A DNA stretch of 64,000 nucleotides, taken from NCBI RefSeq assembly GCF_002575655.3, contig NC_053035.3:95257322-95321321 (forward strand), written 5' to 3'. The notes below the pieces were generated by a model. The model was not told the origin of the DNA and did no database searches. It worked only from the letters and a program-made list of their open reading frames with translations. The DNA is from Aegilops tauschii subsp. strangulata. Its lineage: Eukaryota > Streptophyta > Magnoliopsida > Poales > Poaceae. Positions 31,321 through 44,144 of the stretch are shown here, piece after piece. The stretch's first letter is position 1, and every line of letters begins with the position of its first letter. The position numbers and the translations under genes were made by a program.

Positions 31321-33639
31321 ATGGCGCAAATCATCGACGGCAAGGCCATCGCCGCCGAAATCAGGCGCGAGATCGGCGCCGAGGTCGCCGTGCTCTCGTC
31401 CGCCCACAACATCGTGAGCCCCTATCCCACCCGACGCCGCAGCTGGACCAATCGACCAGCTGTGGATTGGGATAATGTCCGTGACGCTGATTTTTTCCTT
31501 CTGTCGCAGGTGCCGGGGCTGGCGGTGGTGATCGTGGGGAGCAGGAAGGACTCGCAGACGTACGTGCAGATGAAGCGCAAGGCCTGCGCCGAGGTCGGCA
31601 TCCGCTCCTTCGACGTCGACCTCCCCGAGGACATCTCCGAGGCCGCGCTCGTCGCCGAGGTCCACCGCCTCAACGCCGACCCCGCCGTCCACGGTATCTC
31701 CTCCGCAGTCGAATCGGATATACAGTAATCTTCCTTTCGTGGTACTGGGAGAACATGGATGCTGCGTTTGGCACTGTAATTCACTCCTGTGTCAGTCTGC
31801 TTGTGCCGTAGATGCAGTCATTCCTAGCTGGTTTGTTCAGATGAATTTGGAGATGGTTAAATTCGGTCCTGGTTGCACTCGAGATCACGCCTTTGTGGCT
31901 GGGATGCCATTCGTTTACTGCTTGGGATTGCCTGGCCGGATTTGCTCTTCAGTTGACTTAGCGTGAAAGGATAGAGAAGTCTGATCCTGTTTATTCGTGT
32001 ATAGTTCAATCCTTTGAAATGGAACGTTGTTTACTGGGCGACACTCTGTTTTCAGGCGTCCTGGGTCCCAAATTTTAGCCCGGAATGGCATCAGTACTCA
32101 CCATTATGTGTGTTTTCTTTCCCAATTTCTGAGAGATTTGCTTGATTGGGAATATAATTCTGAACTGGAACATTGTTTCACGGGGTGATACACTTTGGTT
32201 GTTCTTAAGTTGTTTCAGGCGTGGCGGAGCCCAAAATTTTGGCCCAGAATAGCATCAGTACTCATCATCTTGTGTGTTATGTTCCCCAGTTTCTGAGGGA
32301 TTAGCTTTGATTGGGAATGTAACTTTAAGTGGTCGCTTCACTGGATTAGGCATGGACTTTAGTTATTTCAAGTCACCTGTGAAGAGAATGACATGCCCTA
32401 GTTCACATCAGCACAATGACTACTATTTGGGGGAATTATTGCTTCGCTGATGGTTGGAATTTCTGTTGGGCGCATGCTTGTAAATCATGCATTCATGTTA
32501 GTGCCTAGTTAGTTTTGTTCTCATGCTCTTGGGCCATAGGAGATTTGTTACCTGACTTCGATCACCATCTCTAGCTTCTGGCACAAGCCATCAGTTTCCT
32601 TAGAGAGCAAATATGAAGCTATAGGGCACAAAATGGAGCTTTGGTCGATCAGGTTGTCTTTTTGAAATGTGGTTGCCAGTTTCTTAAATTTTCAGATAAG
32701 TACTATTTTGATATGATTTACTTCGTTGCTAGAATGTTGCTTTGCTAGCTCTAGGCTCTACGCTTCTACAGTCTGATATTTGGAATTCTTATTCCTACAT
32801 GTAGCAAAGCTTGTATACTGACTCTATTGAGTATTTCCTTTTGCACCAGGAATTCTTGTTCAGCTTCCATTGCCCAAGCATATCAACGAAGAAAATATCT
32901 TAAACCAGATCTCCATTGAGAAAGATGTCGACGGCTTTCATCCTTTGAACATTGGCAAGCTCGCAATGAAAGGCAGAGATCCACTGTTCGTACCTTGCAC
33001 GCCAAAGGTATCGATTGCAACACTTGAGCACGGCATTTCTCAACACTGGTTTGACTGCAGTTTTCATTTGTAACATCTTTGCCTTCGTGTCTTTGTTCAC
33101 TTATATGAAGGGATGCATGGAGCTCCTGTCACGAAGTGGCGTCACTGTAAAAGGAAAACACGCAGTTGTGGTTGGGCGTAGCAACATCGTGGGTTTACCA
33201 GTATCCCTTCTCCTGCTGAAAGCGGACGCGACCGTGTCGATCGTGCATTCACGGACCCCAAATCCCGAAACAATTGTCCGTCAAGCAGACATTGTCATTG
33301 CAGCAGCTGGCCAGGCCATGATGGTACATTATTCTGCGGCGATAAGCCCACCCTATTTTATGGTGTTGCTTGCCTTAATTCTGACTGCTGTGTTCTCTTG
33401 GCTGTTAGATCAAGGGAGACTGGATCAAACCAGGCGCGGCGGTCATAGACGTCGGGACAAACTCCATCGACGACCCAACCAGGAAGTCTGGGTACAGACT
33501 CGTTGGCGATGTGGATTTCTCGGAGGCGAGCAAGGTCGCGGGTCACCTGACTCCGGTCCCCGGAGGCGTCGGGCCGATGACCGTGGTGATGTTGCTGAAG
33601 AACACGGTGGACGGCGCCAAGAGGGGTATAGTCAGCTGA
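31321..33639 (+). CDS. FOLD: Bifunctional methylenetetrahydrofolate dehydrogenase / methenyltetrahydrofolate cyclohydrolase (FolD)
   Basis: Five exons: 31321-31413, 31510-31693, 32850-33007, 33111-33323 and 33409-33639. All have GT/AG introns and matching phases and give 292 aa. The enzyme oxidises 5,10-methylene-THF to methenyl-THF and hydrolyses it to 10-formyl-THF in one-carbon metabolism. Family marks are [14 protein letters not shown] with the catalytic Lys at residue 53, DVDGF (Asp 120), the PCTPKG signature at 141-146, the cofactor loop GRSNIVGLP at 167-175 and PGGVGPMT near the C-terminus. The N-terminus starts [11 protein letters not shown], with no transit peptide, so a cytosolic form is likely. 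The acceptor of exon 4 (tatatgaag) has a weak pyrimidine tract. The gene is convergent with HisRS; about 0.9 kb separates the stop codons. All key residues are present, so I expect it to be functional. Confidence 0.95.
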
Positions 33640-34218
33640 TTTGCTGCGTGATTTGGTATGTGGGGATGATGTTGTAACTGGGTGCCTAGACTAAAATCGG
33701 TTCCCCATTTTGTCATGTCTTGCGCTATTTCGAGATCAATAAACGACGCTCAGTCGCTCACCAGTTGGGGTGTCCTTTTTTTTTGGCAAACTAAAACCCT
33801 GCTTTGGCTGGCGCTCTTCCCTACATACGCAGTCGCCGCTGGCGAGGCAGGGACGAAGCAAATCCAGATGCGCTCGAGATAGAATAGGTGTGGCCTCTGA
33901 GCACCTCTCTGCTCAGCAACCACACACTGAAGCCTGAAGAAACCACGGGAGCTGATTAACCCCTTGCACGGGCACAAGGCACCGCACGTGGATAAGGCGA
34001 TTTGGCGGTGGTGGCCGCCTGGCCGGTGGTACGTTCGGCTGGGGAAAAAGAAGAAGGTGGGGTTGAAGAAGGGCTGCTGACCGTTGGATCAGTATCCGAT
34101 GTCCCAAATGAATTGACTGACCCTAAAACAATTTTCAATCAATTTACCTGTAGCCTATCCCCACTGTACCAAAATATAAGACGCTTTTTCAGTTCAATTT
34201 AAAGTGCAAACATTACTA
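33640..34218. other. Spacer between FolD and HisRS
   Basis: FolD 3' UTR and spacer. 34163-34210 is a truncated direct copy of the left half of the Stowaway element that follows (gtaccaaaatataagac...cagttcaattt). Confidence 0.55.
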
Positions 34219-34311
34219 CTGCCTCTGTACCAAAATATAAGACATTTTTGCAGTTCAATTTAAACTGCAAAAACGTCTAATTTGCAGTCTAATATTTTGG
34301 TATGGAGGGAG
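34219..34311. mobile_element. Stowaway MITE between FolD and HisRS
   Basis: A 93-bp foldback element, CTGCCTCTGTACC to GGTATGGAGGGAG, with TA at 34217-34218 and 34312-34313. The inner arms 'tttttgcagtt' and 'aactgcaaaaa' form the hairpin. Confidence 0.82.
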
Positions 34312-34539
34312 TAGATCCGAAGCTATCAGTACTGTAAGTTTGGAATTCAGGGATTTCATTCCACCAAGCACTCAACATACAAGGCAACAGTTCAAACAAT
34401 TTGTGATCATCAGTATTAAATCAAGGAGCCGCACCGTCTTGTGTACACATCTCAGCATCAGCAAAATGGATGCACAAGAAAACCAACAACGATGTATCGC
34501 CCAGTCACACACATTCTACATCTTTCGAAGATTTCATCT

Positions 34540-37500
34540 CTAAGGGTTAGATAATCTCTGCTTCAGCACCTCAACGAAATCTTTCCTTGGAACCTCCTCT
34601 TCCTGGTTAGCCCTAATGTCCTTCAGTTTCACCTTCCCGTCCCTCAACTCGGACTCGCCGACCAGCACCATCCACGGGATGCCTGTCTGCGTCGCATACT
34701 TTATGTGGTTCTGCACCCTGGTGGTGAGCTTGAACTCTGCCTTTATCCCAGCACTCCACAGCTCGTTCACAAGCTCGGCGGCCAATATGAGGTCCTTGCC
34801 CAGAATCGACACCAAAACCTCCGTCTCGGTGGCCCGGATCACCTGCGATTCAAGGGCCAAGATCAGTTTTGCTACATTGCTGCAACAAAGACGTAATGAT
34901 AGGGGCATTAAGAAATACCTGGTTCTTTTCTTTCTCCTGTTGCTCCATGATAGCAAAAACTCTTTCTATTCCAAGGCTGACGCCAACAGCAGGGACTTGC
35001 TTGTTGCTGAACATGCCGACAAGCTTGTCGTACCTGCCACCAGCAGCAATAGAGCCAACCTATAGAGAAACATTGTGAGCACAGGAATCAGCAAAAGGTT
35101 GTTCGCTTAGTTAGGAAAGGTACTTGCCATGCTTAAACACGATGAAGAAAATTCAGATATAGATCATTGTACAGTAAGCCAAATATAATGTACTCCCTCC
35201 GTCCCAAAATAAGTGTCTTAACTTTAGTGTACAAAGTTGAGACACTTATTTTGGGGCGGAGGAAGTACATGAGGAAAAGGAAATGTAAAATATGCTTTGA
35301 GATCTCTGAATCAAATGGGTCAAGCAATGGGTCTTAAAAAGGTGATTGATTGAAAGCACTGGATTATAAAACAAAGCCCAAACCATAATTAAAGTTTTCA
35401 GATATAAATCAATGTACAGTAAACCAATTGTAGTGTTACAGCAGACAAAAGGTAACGTAGAATATGCTTTCAGATGATAAATGCGATGGTACATGTCAGA
35501 AACCAGTATATCAAGCAACGAATCTTCAAATGGTGATTAATAGAAAACACTGGCAATACAAAACGATGCCTAGTACATAGGAATATGATTGCAAACAAAT
35601 GACTAAGTGAGAACACAGGTAACAAGTGAGGCGCAGATGTGAATGAAGATTCCAAACCTGTGTGACGCCCTTGAACACAGCTTCATATATCACACCAGTG
35701 TAGTAATCAAGGCCTCTAGCAAGGCTTAAATCAAAACTTATCCTGTCAAGGGCATTCGCTTTTTCTAGAGCTTTGAATAATATCTCCAGCTCATTTAATG
35801 CAACAACAGACCCCTCGTTCTCCATGAACTTGCTGCCCTCCTTTCGCAACTCTAGCAAAACTTCTAGTGGAGGTCCTTTTGTCTTCACTAAACTGCCAAT
35901 ATTTTCAGCGGTTTCATTTGATACACCTTTCTCTTCCACCTAAGTCAGCGTAAGAACAATTAGGACTATGACAAATATATCAACATCAAGATTACATCAA
36001 CATATAAAAGCAAAAAAGGGAGTTTGGATGCTCACCAGTTCTTTTTTCACCTCTTCAAAGGTTAGTTTGTCTAGCTTGTCAATACTTGAGCAAACTGTTC
36101 TGAATTTCTCAGCAGGCACACCACAGATCTCCAACATTCCATCAAGTAACTTTCTGTGATTTAACTTTATCTCATAGACGCCAATATCCAACTTATCCAG
36201 TAATTCAGTCAAAACTTTGACAACCTCGAAATCTGGTTCCATAGGCTCATATACTCCGGCAATGTCGAAGTCACACTGGTAGAATTCTCGATATCTTCCC
36301 TTTGAAGGGTTATCTCTCCTGTATACTTTGGCTATCTGGTATCTCTTGATGGCACTTATGTTATTCATGGCAACATAACGGGCAAATGGAACAGTCAGAT
36401 CATAGCGCAACGAACAAAGCTCACCACCCTGCAGGTTATTCGATGGTAAGACTTCATATAAAATATTACTAAGAGTGTAATATAAGGAATATACTGCGAC
36501 AAAGGACCAACCAAATTGTTGAATACTAACAATTCCCCTTAACCTTGCTTGAATAATTTATATAACAAACCAGCACATGACAACTGAACAAGTTCTGGTA
36601 TCCCAGTGTGCTACACTCCTACTAACGTTAAGTACAAAAAGACATAAAAACTTTACCTGATCAGCAAGGTCATATACCAACTTGGAGTCTTCACCATATT
36701 TGCCCATCAAGGTTTCTCTCAACTCGAATACAGGGGTATCAAGTGCAACACCACCGTGCATCTTAAATACACTTGTAATTATTGAAAACGCGCGCTCCCT
36801 TATGGCCATTTGCTCTCTCCCAAAGTCACGTGTTCCCTAGCGAGAGTAAGGATAAGCATTTAGATAGAGAAATAGTAAAAAATTGACTGGTTATTAGGAT
36901 GTTTCTGAAATCAACTCAACAGAAACAATTGAAGCAGAAAGACAACACAAGACAACATAAATGTAGCATCCAAATGTGCAAACAAAATGATAATTACCTT
37001 GGGAATTTTAGGCAATCTTCCTACTTCATTGCTCTCCACAATCTCCTTGACTTTCTCCACAAGGGAGTCCAATTTGGGGCACTTAGGATCAAACAACAGA
37101 GACAGCTCAATTCCCCAATCTGCAATCAACGCAGAATTCACACAAGCAACGGCTTTTCCATCTGTAGCATGCTCCCTAAGCAGAGCGAGTACAGCAGAAG
37201 TTCCCTTCCCCAACGTTTTCTTCTTGCTTTTCCTGTCACCCTTCACTTTCTCCCCACCAGCTTGTGCCTTCTCCGCTGAACTGCCAGCTTCATTCTTCCC
37301 ACCAGCTTGAGGCTTCTCAATTGAACTGTCCATTTCAATCACAGCCATCGCGACAGCTGCCTCCCATGCAAGGAAGTCCCTAAACTTGAGCAAGTAGTTG
37401 TACACCTCCCGCAATACCGACACCGCATCTGAATCAACCATAACTTTATCGAGCATCCCCTTCAAATCATCAACATTAACGCCACCGGCAAGCTTCTCCC

Positions 37501-38356
37501 GGAGCTCGGCCTCAGCAATGCTCCCTGCACAGAACCTTGCGCGAGCGACGCTCTGTTTGCACATTGCATTCAACGACCTTGCAAGCTGTGTCGCCAGTAC
37601 CACCAACGCCTCCTCCTTCCCCTCACCCGTTCCACTAGCATCCCTCTTCCCCAGCTTCACTGGAGCATTAAGCTCAACCCTCACCTTCTTGTGCAGTGCG
37701 CGCACAGACTCGCGGAGAGCTCCGTTGACAGCAGGCACCTTGGCAAACATGGCCGCAGAGGCGTCTCCACCGTTGCCCACTAGCTTGGACCCCAATAAGA
37801 GCATCTTGATATCAGCGCCCACATCAGCCTCGTCCTTGTCGGAGAGGCCGTCGCCGGACGCGGGCACGTCGAACGCCGTGGCGCCCCCCCGCGCGGCCTC
37901 ACATGACAGCGCCGCGAGGGCGTCGGCGACACGGGCAAGAGGGGTGGCGCAGCAGTCGATCAATGCGGCGAAGGCGACGGCCACCGGCGCGGACGCCGCG
38001 GCGACGGCGGCCTCGTCGCGGGTGGCGGGTGGCAGCGCCGCTGCGAGCTCGAGCGACCCGGCGAGGGCGTTGGCCGTCGCGGCGGTGACGAGCGCGGAGG
38101 AGGAGTCATTCGCCGTCAGGAGGAGCTTGTTGAGAAGCACCGCCGCGGCCGCGCGGGACTCGTGCGGCGCCAAATCCAGGTCCCGGAGCGATCCAGGGGT
38201 CTCCTGCGGGGAGGGGGCGCGGCTGGAGAGCCTCTGGAGCGCGGAGGCGTCGATGACGGGGTCGGCGAGGCCGACGGAGAGCGCGTAGACGGCGGCGGGG
38301 GTGAGCACGGCGCCCTTGCCCGCGAGCGTCACGGCGGCGGCGGCGGGAGTAGCCAT
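34540..38356 (-). CDS. Histidyl-tRNA synthetase, cytosolic type
   Basis: Six exons on the minus strand: 38356-36998, 36836-36657, 36428-36036, 35939-35658, 35059-34919 and 34842-34540. All joins are in phase 0 and give 885 aa. This class II enzyme charges tRNA-His. Residues 1-453 are the long plant-type N-terminal extension, Ala-rich then Lys-rich ([10 protein letters not shown]). The catalytic core begins with [11 protein letters not shown] at 454. It shows [12 protein letters not shown], motif 2 [20 protein letters not shown] near 549, the HisA motif [10 protein letters not shown] near 717, the HisB motif AAGGRYD and motif 3 [10 protein letters not shown]. The anticodon-binding domain ends in KQRLSNP. 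No obvious organelle transit peptide precedes the extension. A tandem duplication and a Stowaway MITE lie in the intron 35060-35657. No break is seen, and I expect it to be functional. Confidence 0.95.
35148..35570. repeat. Tandem duplication in a HisRS intron
   Basis: 'ttcagatatagatcattgtacagtaa' near 35150 recurs as a close copy near 35397, about 247 bp on. The stretches 'atatgctttgagat'/'atatgctttcagat', 'tcaagcaatgggtctt'/'tcaagcaacgaatctt' and 'ggtgattgatt'/'ggtgattaata' follow in order. The first copy carries the Stowaway element and the second does not. Confidence 0.8.
35193..35265. mobile_element. Stowaway MITE in a HisRS intron
   Basis: A 73-bp element, CTCCCTCCGTCCC to GGGGCGGAGGAAG, with TA at 35191-35192 and 35266-35267. 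It is present only in the first of the two duplicated intron segments. Confidence 0.88.
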
Positions 38357-41300
38357 GGCAGATGGAAAACCCTAGAGCAAGAGGGAAAAGGGACGGTGAT
38401 CCAGTGGACGTGCTTGAGTCAAATCAAAACCCAAAAACAAGCATGTCTACGAGGGGTACAAAAAATTAATGGGGCGTCAAAAAAGATGATAAAAACGTGA
38501 CCGCCAAGATTTTGCCGTTAAAAAGAGTGACCGCCAAGACACGCAGGGGTACACAGAATTGTCAAAAGGTAAGACCAGAGTGGTAGTATAGCATAAACAA
38601 TTTTCAGGAAATTCAGATACAGTACTATTATTTCTCAGAAATATTAGTAGTACAACGTATTGTCTCTTAAATTAATTATCTTGGTCATGAAATCGCTGGC
38701 ACATCCTATTATGTATCATGCGTGTGATTGTTAATAAGAGAATATAAAGGTAAATGATGTTGAAAAATCGAATATTTAATGCAAAAAAATTATACTCCCT
38801 CCGGTTTTTAAATACAATGTCACTACCTCACTATCATCTCCACTCCTAAAGGGGCCTTGGTAGTTTCGCCTTACAACCCAACACCTTTATATCGAGCATC
38901 TTAGATGCGTCCTTTCGCTCAAGCGCAACCAATTTAGGCAGGTCTATTTGACACGTGCATTAACTCAGTCAAATCAGCAGTCTCCCAAAACAATGCCATG
39001 AATTAACCCATTCAAATCAATCTCAACTAAATCTAAACTTTCTTCCCTTTCACTACTCATACATAAATCAAATCAAATCTTAACAAATATCAACTATAAT
39101 CAAAGTTGGTCATCCCATTTGACGCGTGTGCGTGTTTTTGTTTTTAATTTTTTTTCTCTTTCATTTTTTGGTTTCTTTTTTTCTGTTTCATTTTTTCTAT
39201 GACCAACCTATTATTTTGTGCTCGACATACTATAGCAATATACACAGAGACCTATACACCATGGTAAGTTGGTAGTGTCACTTTCATTCCTATTAAATCA
39301 CCCTCTATCCCAACAATTTACTAAATTTGGTTTTTAGCCCAGTGGTCTACTTACTATGATTTTGATCTACCCAATTTAATAATATTGTTATGAAAAGTAA
39401 TCAATCATGATTTATCTCTAATCAATCTTTAAAGACCAAATCTATAGAAAGGAATCAATGTTTGATAACACTAAGCAACATTTACTAAAAGGAATCAATG
39501 TTTGATAACGTCGCCTCCACTCCAGTTAATCCTCCTCCACCGTTTTTTATTCCACCAATATATTTGACCAGAGTTTAGCCCACGATCTATTTAAACTGAT
39601 TTTATCTACCAAATCAGATCAATATTTGGTATGTTTGGTAAGGAATAAATCGTGGTCAATCTCTAATCAATTTCTAAAGACAAAATCTCTACTATTAATT
39701 TGTAATCAAATCAATCTTTTGTATATTTGGTAACATTTTTATGGGCAGGAATAAATCACGGTCAATCTCTAATCAATTTCTAAAGACCAAATCTCTACTG
39801 TTAAAGTGAGTTGATGAGTTGTATCGTGGTACGTCAAATTTCCTCTCCCTCGACCCCCCCCCTCACCCTAAGTGTACCCCGTTGCCATCAGTGAGCGAAA
39901 AAAGAAACGTTTCAACAACAAGAAGAAAACTTCCCTGCTTCACGTCTGCCCCCTTTCGCTCACCCCCTCGGTTCAACGTTGTTGTCGCTACCGATTCAAC
40001 ACCGCTGTCGCCGACAAGGATAGAGCAGCATAAGGAGGGGATCCAGTCCAATCCCTCTCTTCCCCCTCATCCCTCGTCATGGCTTCGGCCACCACCGTCG
40101 GCCCGTGGGATTTCAGCTGGCCAGCCCAAGAGGCACCCCACGAACCCACCCCCCGCTGCTAACATCTGAAGGCGATTTGTCGCCCTTGTCTCTTGCTATT
40201 GGCCTGCCATGGCGGCGGCGATCACTGGCTTGGTTAGAACACGAGTTAGCTGATTTTTATGATAGGAATGATGGGTGAGAGTGAGCAGGATGGGGTTGGG
40301 GCTGGTCTGCTCAATTACGGTTGTCTGGGCGGAATAATTTTCTTAATTTAGAAAATGTGCAAATTGCATTTCATTATAGATAGTGCATCAAGTTAGCAAA
40401 TTGCATGGGCGAGCGATTCATTTTTTTCATCAAGTCGTACAAGTTTTAGTTGGGATACAAGGGTAAATTCATTGGTTGGATGCTTCAAGAGTTAATAACG
40501 GACACGGTGACATGTCAGTTTCATGCCCAACAACGGACATCATATTTTTGTTTCGTGGTAATGCACGACATTCAACTGTATTTTACAACGTGGCAATGGA
40601 TCTGGAGACATCGAACCTGCCTTATTTGGCTCGGGGCGTCACAGGCGGTGACGGCTCCTCCCCCTTGATGGTGGTGGCGGGTCAGCATGAACACGGGAGG
40701 ATAAGATCAGGGCGAAGAGCTTGACGGGTGGTGGGGGACTCCTCCTTGGCGATCCCTGGGGAAGTACTGTGTGAAGGACAGAGGGTGCCATGGAGAAGGT
40801 GAGGTGGGGTGTCATCCGTTTTTAAAGGAGAGGGCTCCAGCAAGAAATGTCCCGCTACAGTGGGAAACCGAGTGGGAAAGGAAGGGATTGGCGGGAAAAG
40901 GGAAGGGTGCATTGTTGGGTGATATTATTGTGTTCGGACCATGTGTTGGAGATAACGTGCCAGATGTCCGGACAACCACATTTCCCCCTCACATATGGGC
41001 TAGATTTGAGGGAGCCTGGACTAACCACACAACTGAATTTTGGGGAGGCCGTTGGGTGCCCGTTTGATGTCCGAACATGACGACGTATGAAAGAGAAATG
41101 AGCATGAGCTTCGATCTTGGAGACGCCCTTAATCATTTGTTTGATTCATTTATATGCATTATAACTTGTAGCAACATACGGGCATTCTACTAGCAGAGGC
41201 ACCACATGCAACATGCTAAATTAGCCCGGAACACAAGAGGTCTATTACACAATTAGTCCTACTATTTATTTGTTTCTTTTTTTCCTGGTATGTGAAAAAT

Positions 41301-42204
41301 GAGAGAGTGGTATCACTCTTATAAAAGTTGTTGGAGTACCCACCTCTTGGGGGCATCCGCACTCGAGGGCACCTCGCGTCGTTGTCTGCCTGGCGCCCTC
41401 CTCGTTATCCGATTGGGCATGGGCATTCGTCACCGAGCTTACAGCCTTATGGTCCACGCGCGAAGCCGCCTCGTCTGGCGGCCCTTGCCCTTACCCTATG
41501 TGTATCGTTTCATGGGGGATAGGCATTTTTCACACAGGGAGCCAGCCCAGTTTGTGCCAGCTCATGTGCTGGTTTGGGCAACTGATGTTTGGCCACCAAG
41601 CAGAGGAGGTCATCTTTCTTGGACCCCACCCGGCTATCCCGCTTAACATATGTATGGTTGTTTGGGTCGGTGCGTTGGGGATGTTGTGGAGCGAGCCAAT
41701 GAATTCACCGCCAATGAAAACGCTCACCACATCACTACATGGTCCAGAACATCCACATCACCACTGACATGGTGCTCCATCACAAGATTTGGCTCCAAGA
41801 AAATAGTTCCAACGAAGTAATGACACCAGGGCACCACCATCAAACACGATTTTCACCGGGAGACAATATCTTGAGGTTAAGAGAGGTGTCAAATCCCTTC
41901 GGTGACGCCTCCAACAAGAAAAAACACACCCAAAGGCATCATTCGCCATTTATCCTGACCAAAGTCGAGCATGGATTTTGTCGGGAGAACCGAGCACCTA
42001 TGTTGGGGATGACGTTCCCAACACACCACCACCACACCGAAGCCAGCACAAGCATTGTACCGCAAAGCACTATCCAGAGCATCACCGACGGTGCAAGCCT
42101 AAGAACAAGGCCTAGATCGACACCATCACAGTCCACAGTCCGACAACTCGTCGGGAGTCACCACATACCCATCAAGCAAACCAGCCACCAATAATTATCA
42201 CCAC
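38357..42204. other. Intergenic region upstream of HisRS, no gene recognised
   Basis: 38357-38800 is the HisRS promoter side. A Stowaway-like end CTCCCTCCGGTTTTTAAATAC starts at about 38795 without a partner, so it is a truncated MITE. 39340-39810 has three imperfect repeats built on 'tctaatcaatttctaaagac(c/a)aaatctctact'. 39820-41100 is GC-richer with chance frames. 41100-42204 has no recognisable coding or transposon motif. Confidence 0.45.
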
Positions 42205-42430
42205 CTCCATCCTGTTTATTAGTTCCCTTTGTATTTTGGGTCAAACTTTGTACTTTGATTTAACTACCAAAAAGTAAGTTTTATACCACAAAAATGGTAC
42301 CACTAAAAATCTCTTTCTAATATGAATCCAACAATGTAAATTTTGTGACATACAACTTATATTTTGTTAGTCAAATCTACGGCCAAAATTTGACACAAAT
42401 ACGAAGGGGGCCAATAAACCTAGACAGAGG
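42205..42430. mobile_element. Degenerate foldback MITE
   Basis: Inverted arms of about 45 bp: 'cctccatcctgtttatta...ttgtattttgggtcaaa' at the left and its diverged complement 'tttgacacaaatacgaagggggccaataaacctagacagagg' in shortened form at the right. This fits a Stowaway/Mariner-like MITE. The target duplication is not clear. Confidence 0.55.
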
Positions 42431-42434
42431 TAGT

Positions 42435-43196
42435 TGTTGGGGAACGCAGTAATTTCAAAAAAATTCCTACGCACATGCAAGATCTATCTAGGAGATGCAT
42501 AGCAATGAGAGGGGAGAGTGTGTCCACGTACCCTCGTAGACCGAAAGCGGAAGAGTTATGACAACGCGGTTGATGTAGTTGTACGTCTTCACGATCCGAC
42601 CGATCCTAGCACTGAAGGTACGGCACCTCCGCGATCTGCACACGTTCAGCTCGGTGACGTCCCACGAACTCTAAATCCAGCTGAGGTCGAGGGAGAGTTT
42701 CGTCAGCATGACGGCGTGATGACGGTGATGATGAAGCTACCGGCGCAGGGCTTCGCCTAAGCACTGCAACGATATGACCGAGGTGGAAATCTGTGGAGGG
42801 GGGCACCGCACACGACTAAACAATCAACTTGTGTGTCTATGGGGTGCCCCCTCCCGCGTATATAAAGGAATGGAGGAGAGGAGAGGAGGGCCGGCCCTCT
42901 CATGGCGTGCCCAAGGGAGGAGTCCTACTCCCAGTAGGAGTAGGTTTCCCCCCTTCCTTAGTTGGAGTAGGAGAAGAAGGAAGAAGGAGAAGGAGAGAAG
43001 GAAAGGGGGGCCGGCCCCCACCCAATTCGGATTGGGCTTGGGGGGCGCCCTCCACCTGACCGCCTCCTCCTCTCTCCCACTAAGGCCCATTAAGGCCCAA
43101 TGACTCCCCGGGGGGTTCCGGTAACCTCCCGGTACTCCGGAAAATGCCCGAACTCATCTGGAACCATTCCGGAAAATGCCCGAACTCGCCGGTACT
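42435..43196 (-). repeat. BARE/WIS-type Copia LTR fragment in inverted orientation
   Basis: TGTTGGGGAACGCAGTAATTTC is the complement of the 3' end of a BARE/WIS LTR; compare the end of the WIS 5' LTR at 51190-51239. About 760 bp are kept, up to a junction with Gypsy gag DNA near 43196. The last part holds 'ccggaaaatgcccgaactc' twice, 33 bp apart. It is opposite in orientation to the WIS element at 50.4-57.7 kb, so it is not simply the other half of that LTR. Confidence 0.75.
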
Positions 43197-43199
43197 TCT

Positions 43200-43952
43200 T
43201 CATGAAGTTGTAAGCCGAATGGATTGCTGCCATAAACTGGGCCAGAGCTGGGTACCCGAGGATGGCGTTGTACGGGAGGCCGATGCGGGCGATGTCGAAG
43301 TCGACCAGCTCGGTGCGGTAATTGCCGCGCGCGCGAAGGTGACAGGAAGGCGGATCTGCCCCAGGGAGTGGGCGGTGCCGCCGCCAACTCCTGAGAAAGG
43401 CTTGCTGAGGTAGAGCCGCTCGAGTGGTACGTGAAGGAGGCCGAAGGCCTCCATGGAGAGCACGTTAAGGCCGGCGCCGCCGTCGATGAGGGTCTTGGTG
43501 ATGGCCACGTTGCAGATGGTGGGAGTGCAAAGCATTGGGAGCATACCCGAGCTGGCGGTGGAGACGGGGTGATCCCCTGAGTCGGAGGTGAGGTCGGCCT
43601 CGGGCGCGGCCCAGCCCGGTGGAGCCCCCTGGCGCTTGGAAGTGGCGCCGATCTGGCGAAGGAACAACTTGATGTGACGATCCGAGGGCGGTGCTTGCGA
43701 GCCGCCGAGAAGGGCCGCGACCGCGTGGGGTGCCGGTGCCGCGAAGCGCGCGACGAAGAGATTGCGCAGCTCCTCCCAAGATGCCACTGTGGATCCGGGG
43801 AGGTTGAGCAGCCAGGTGCGCGGCACGCCGGTCAGGGCCATGGGAAGCCAGTTGGCCATGACCTTGTCGTCGCCCCCGGCCTTGAGGACGGCTTCCTCGT
43901 ACGCTAGCAGGAAAGCCACCGGATCCGCCACGCCGTCGTAACGCGGTGGCAT
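43200..43952 (-). pseudogene. Gypsy gag fragment (duplicate copy)
   Basis: Starts MPPRYDGVADPVAFLLAYEE and runs through the gag core (WLPMALTGVPRTWLLNLPG, NLFVARFAAP) to an aspartic-protease-like stretch with LIDGGAGLNVLS. It is near-identical to the copy at 48.6-49.4 kb, including the cut-down region between gag and protease, and it is truncated at the junction with the Copia LTR at about 43197. Confidence 0.8.
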
Positions 43953-44144
43953 CTCTGGCTTGAACTTGGGTGGCCACTACACCCGTCGCAAGGCGGGAGC
44001 AAGGGCCCGGAGCCCCCTGGCTCCGTCGCTGGCATTGGTCGCGGGAGCGGCAAGCGCTGCGCTTGCCATGGGGGCGGAGCGCGGTGGTGGCGTAGAGCGG
44101 ATCGATAGAAGGAAAACTCCGACGCACCCCTACCTGGCGCGCCA

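Noticed and set aside
33682..34202. Short frames between FolD and HisRS
   Set aside because: 3' UTR and MITE sequence; too short and without motifs.
37398..38288. 296-codon frame on the + strand
   Set aside because: It is antisense to HisRS exon 1, whose high GC at third positions opens the opposite frame. It has no recognisable domain.
39819..42194. Several frames of 90-150 codons in the region beyond HisRS
   Set aside because: No recognisable domain, no consistent strand, no splice support; treated as non-coding.
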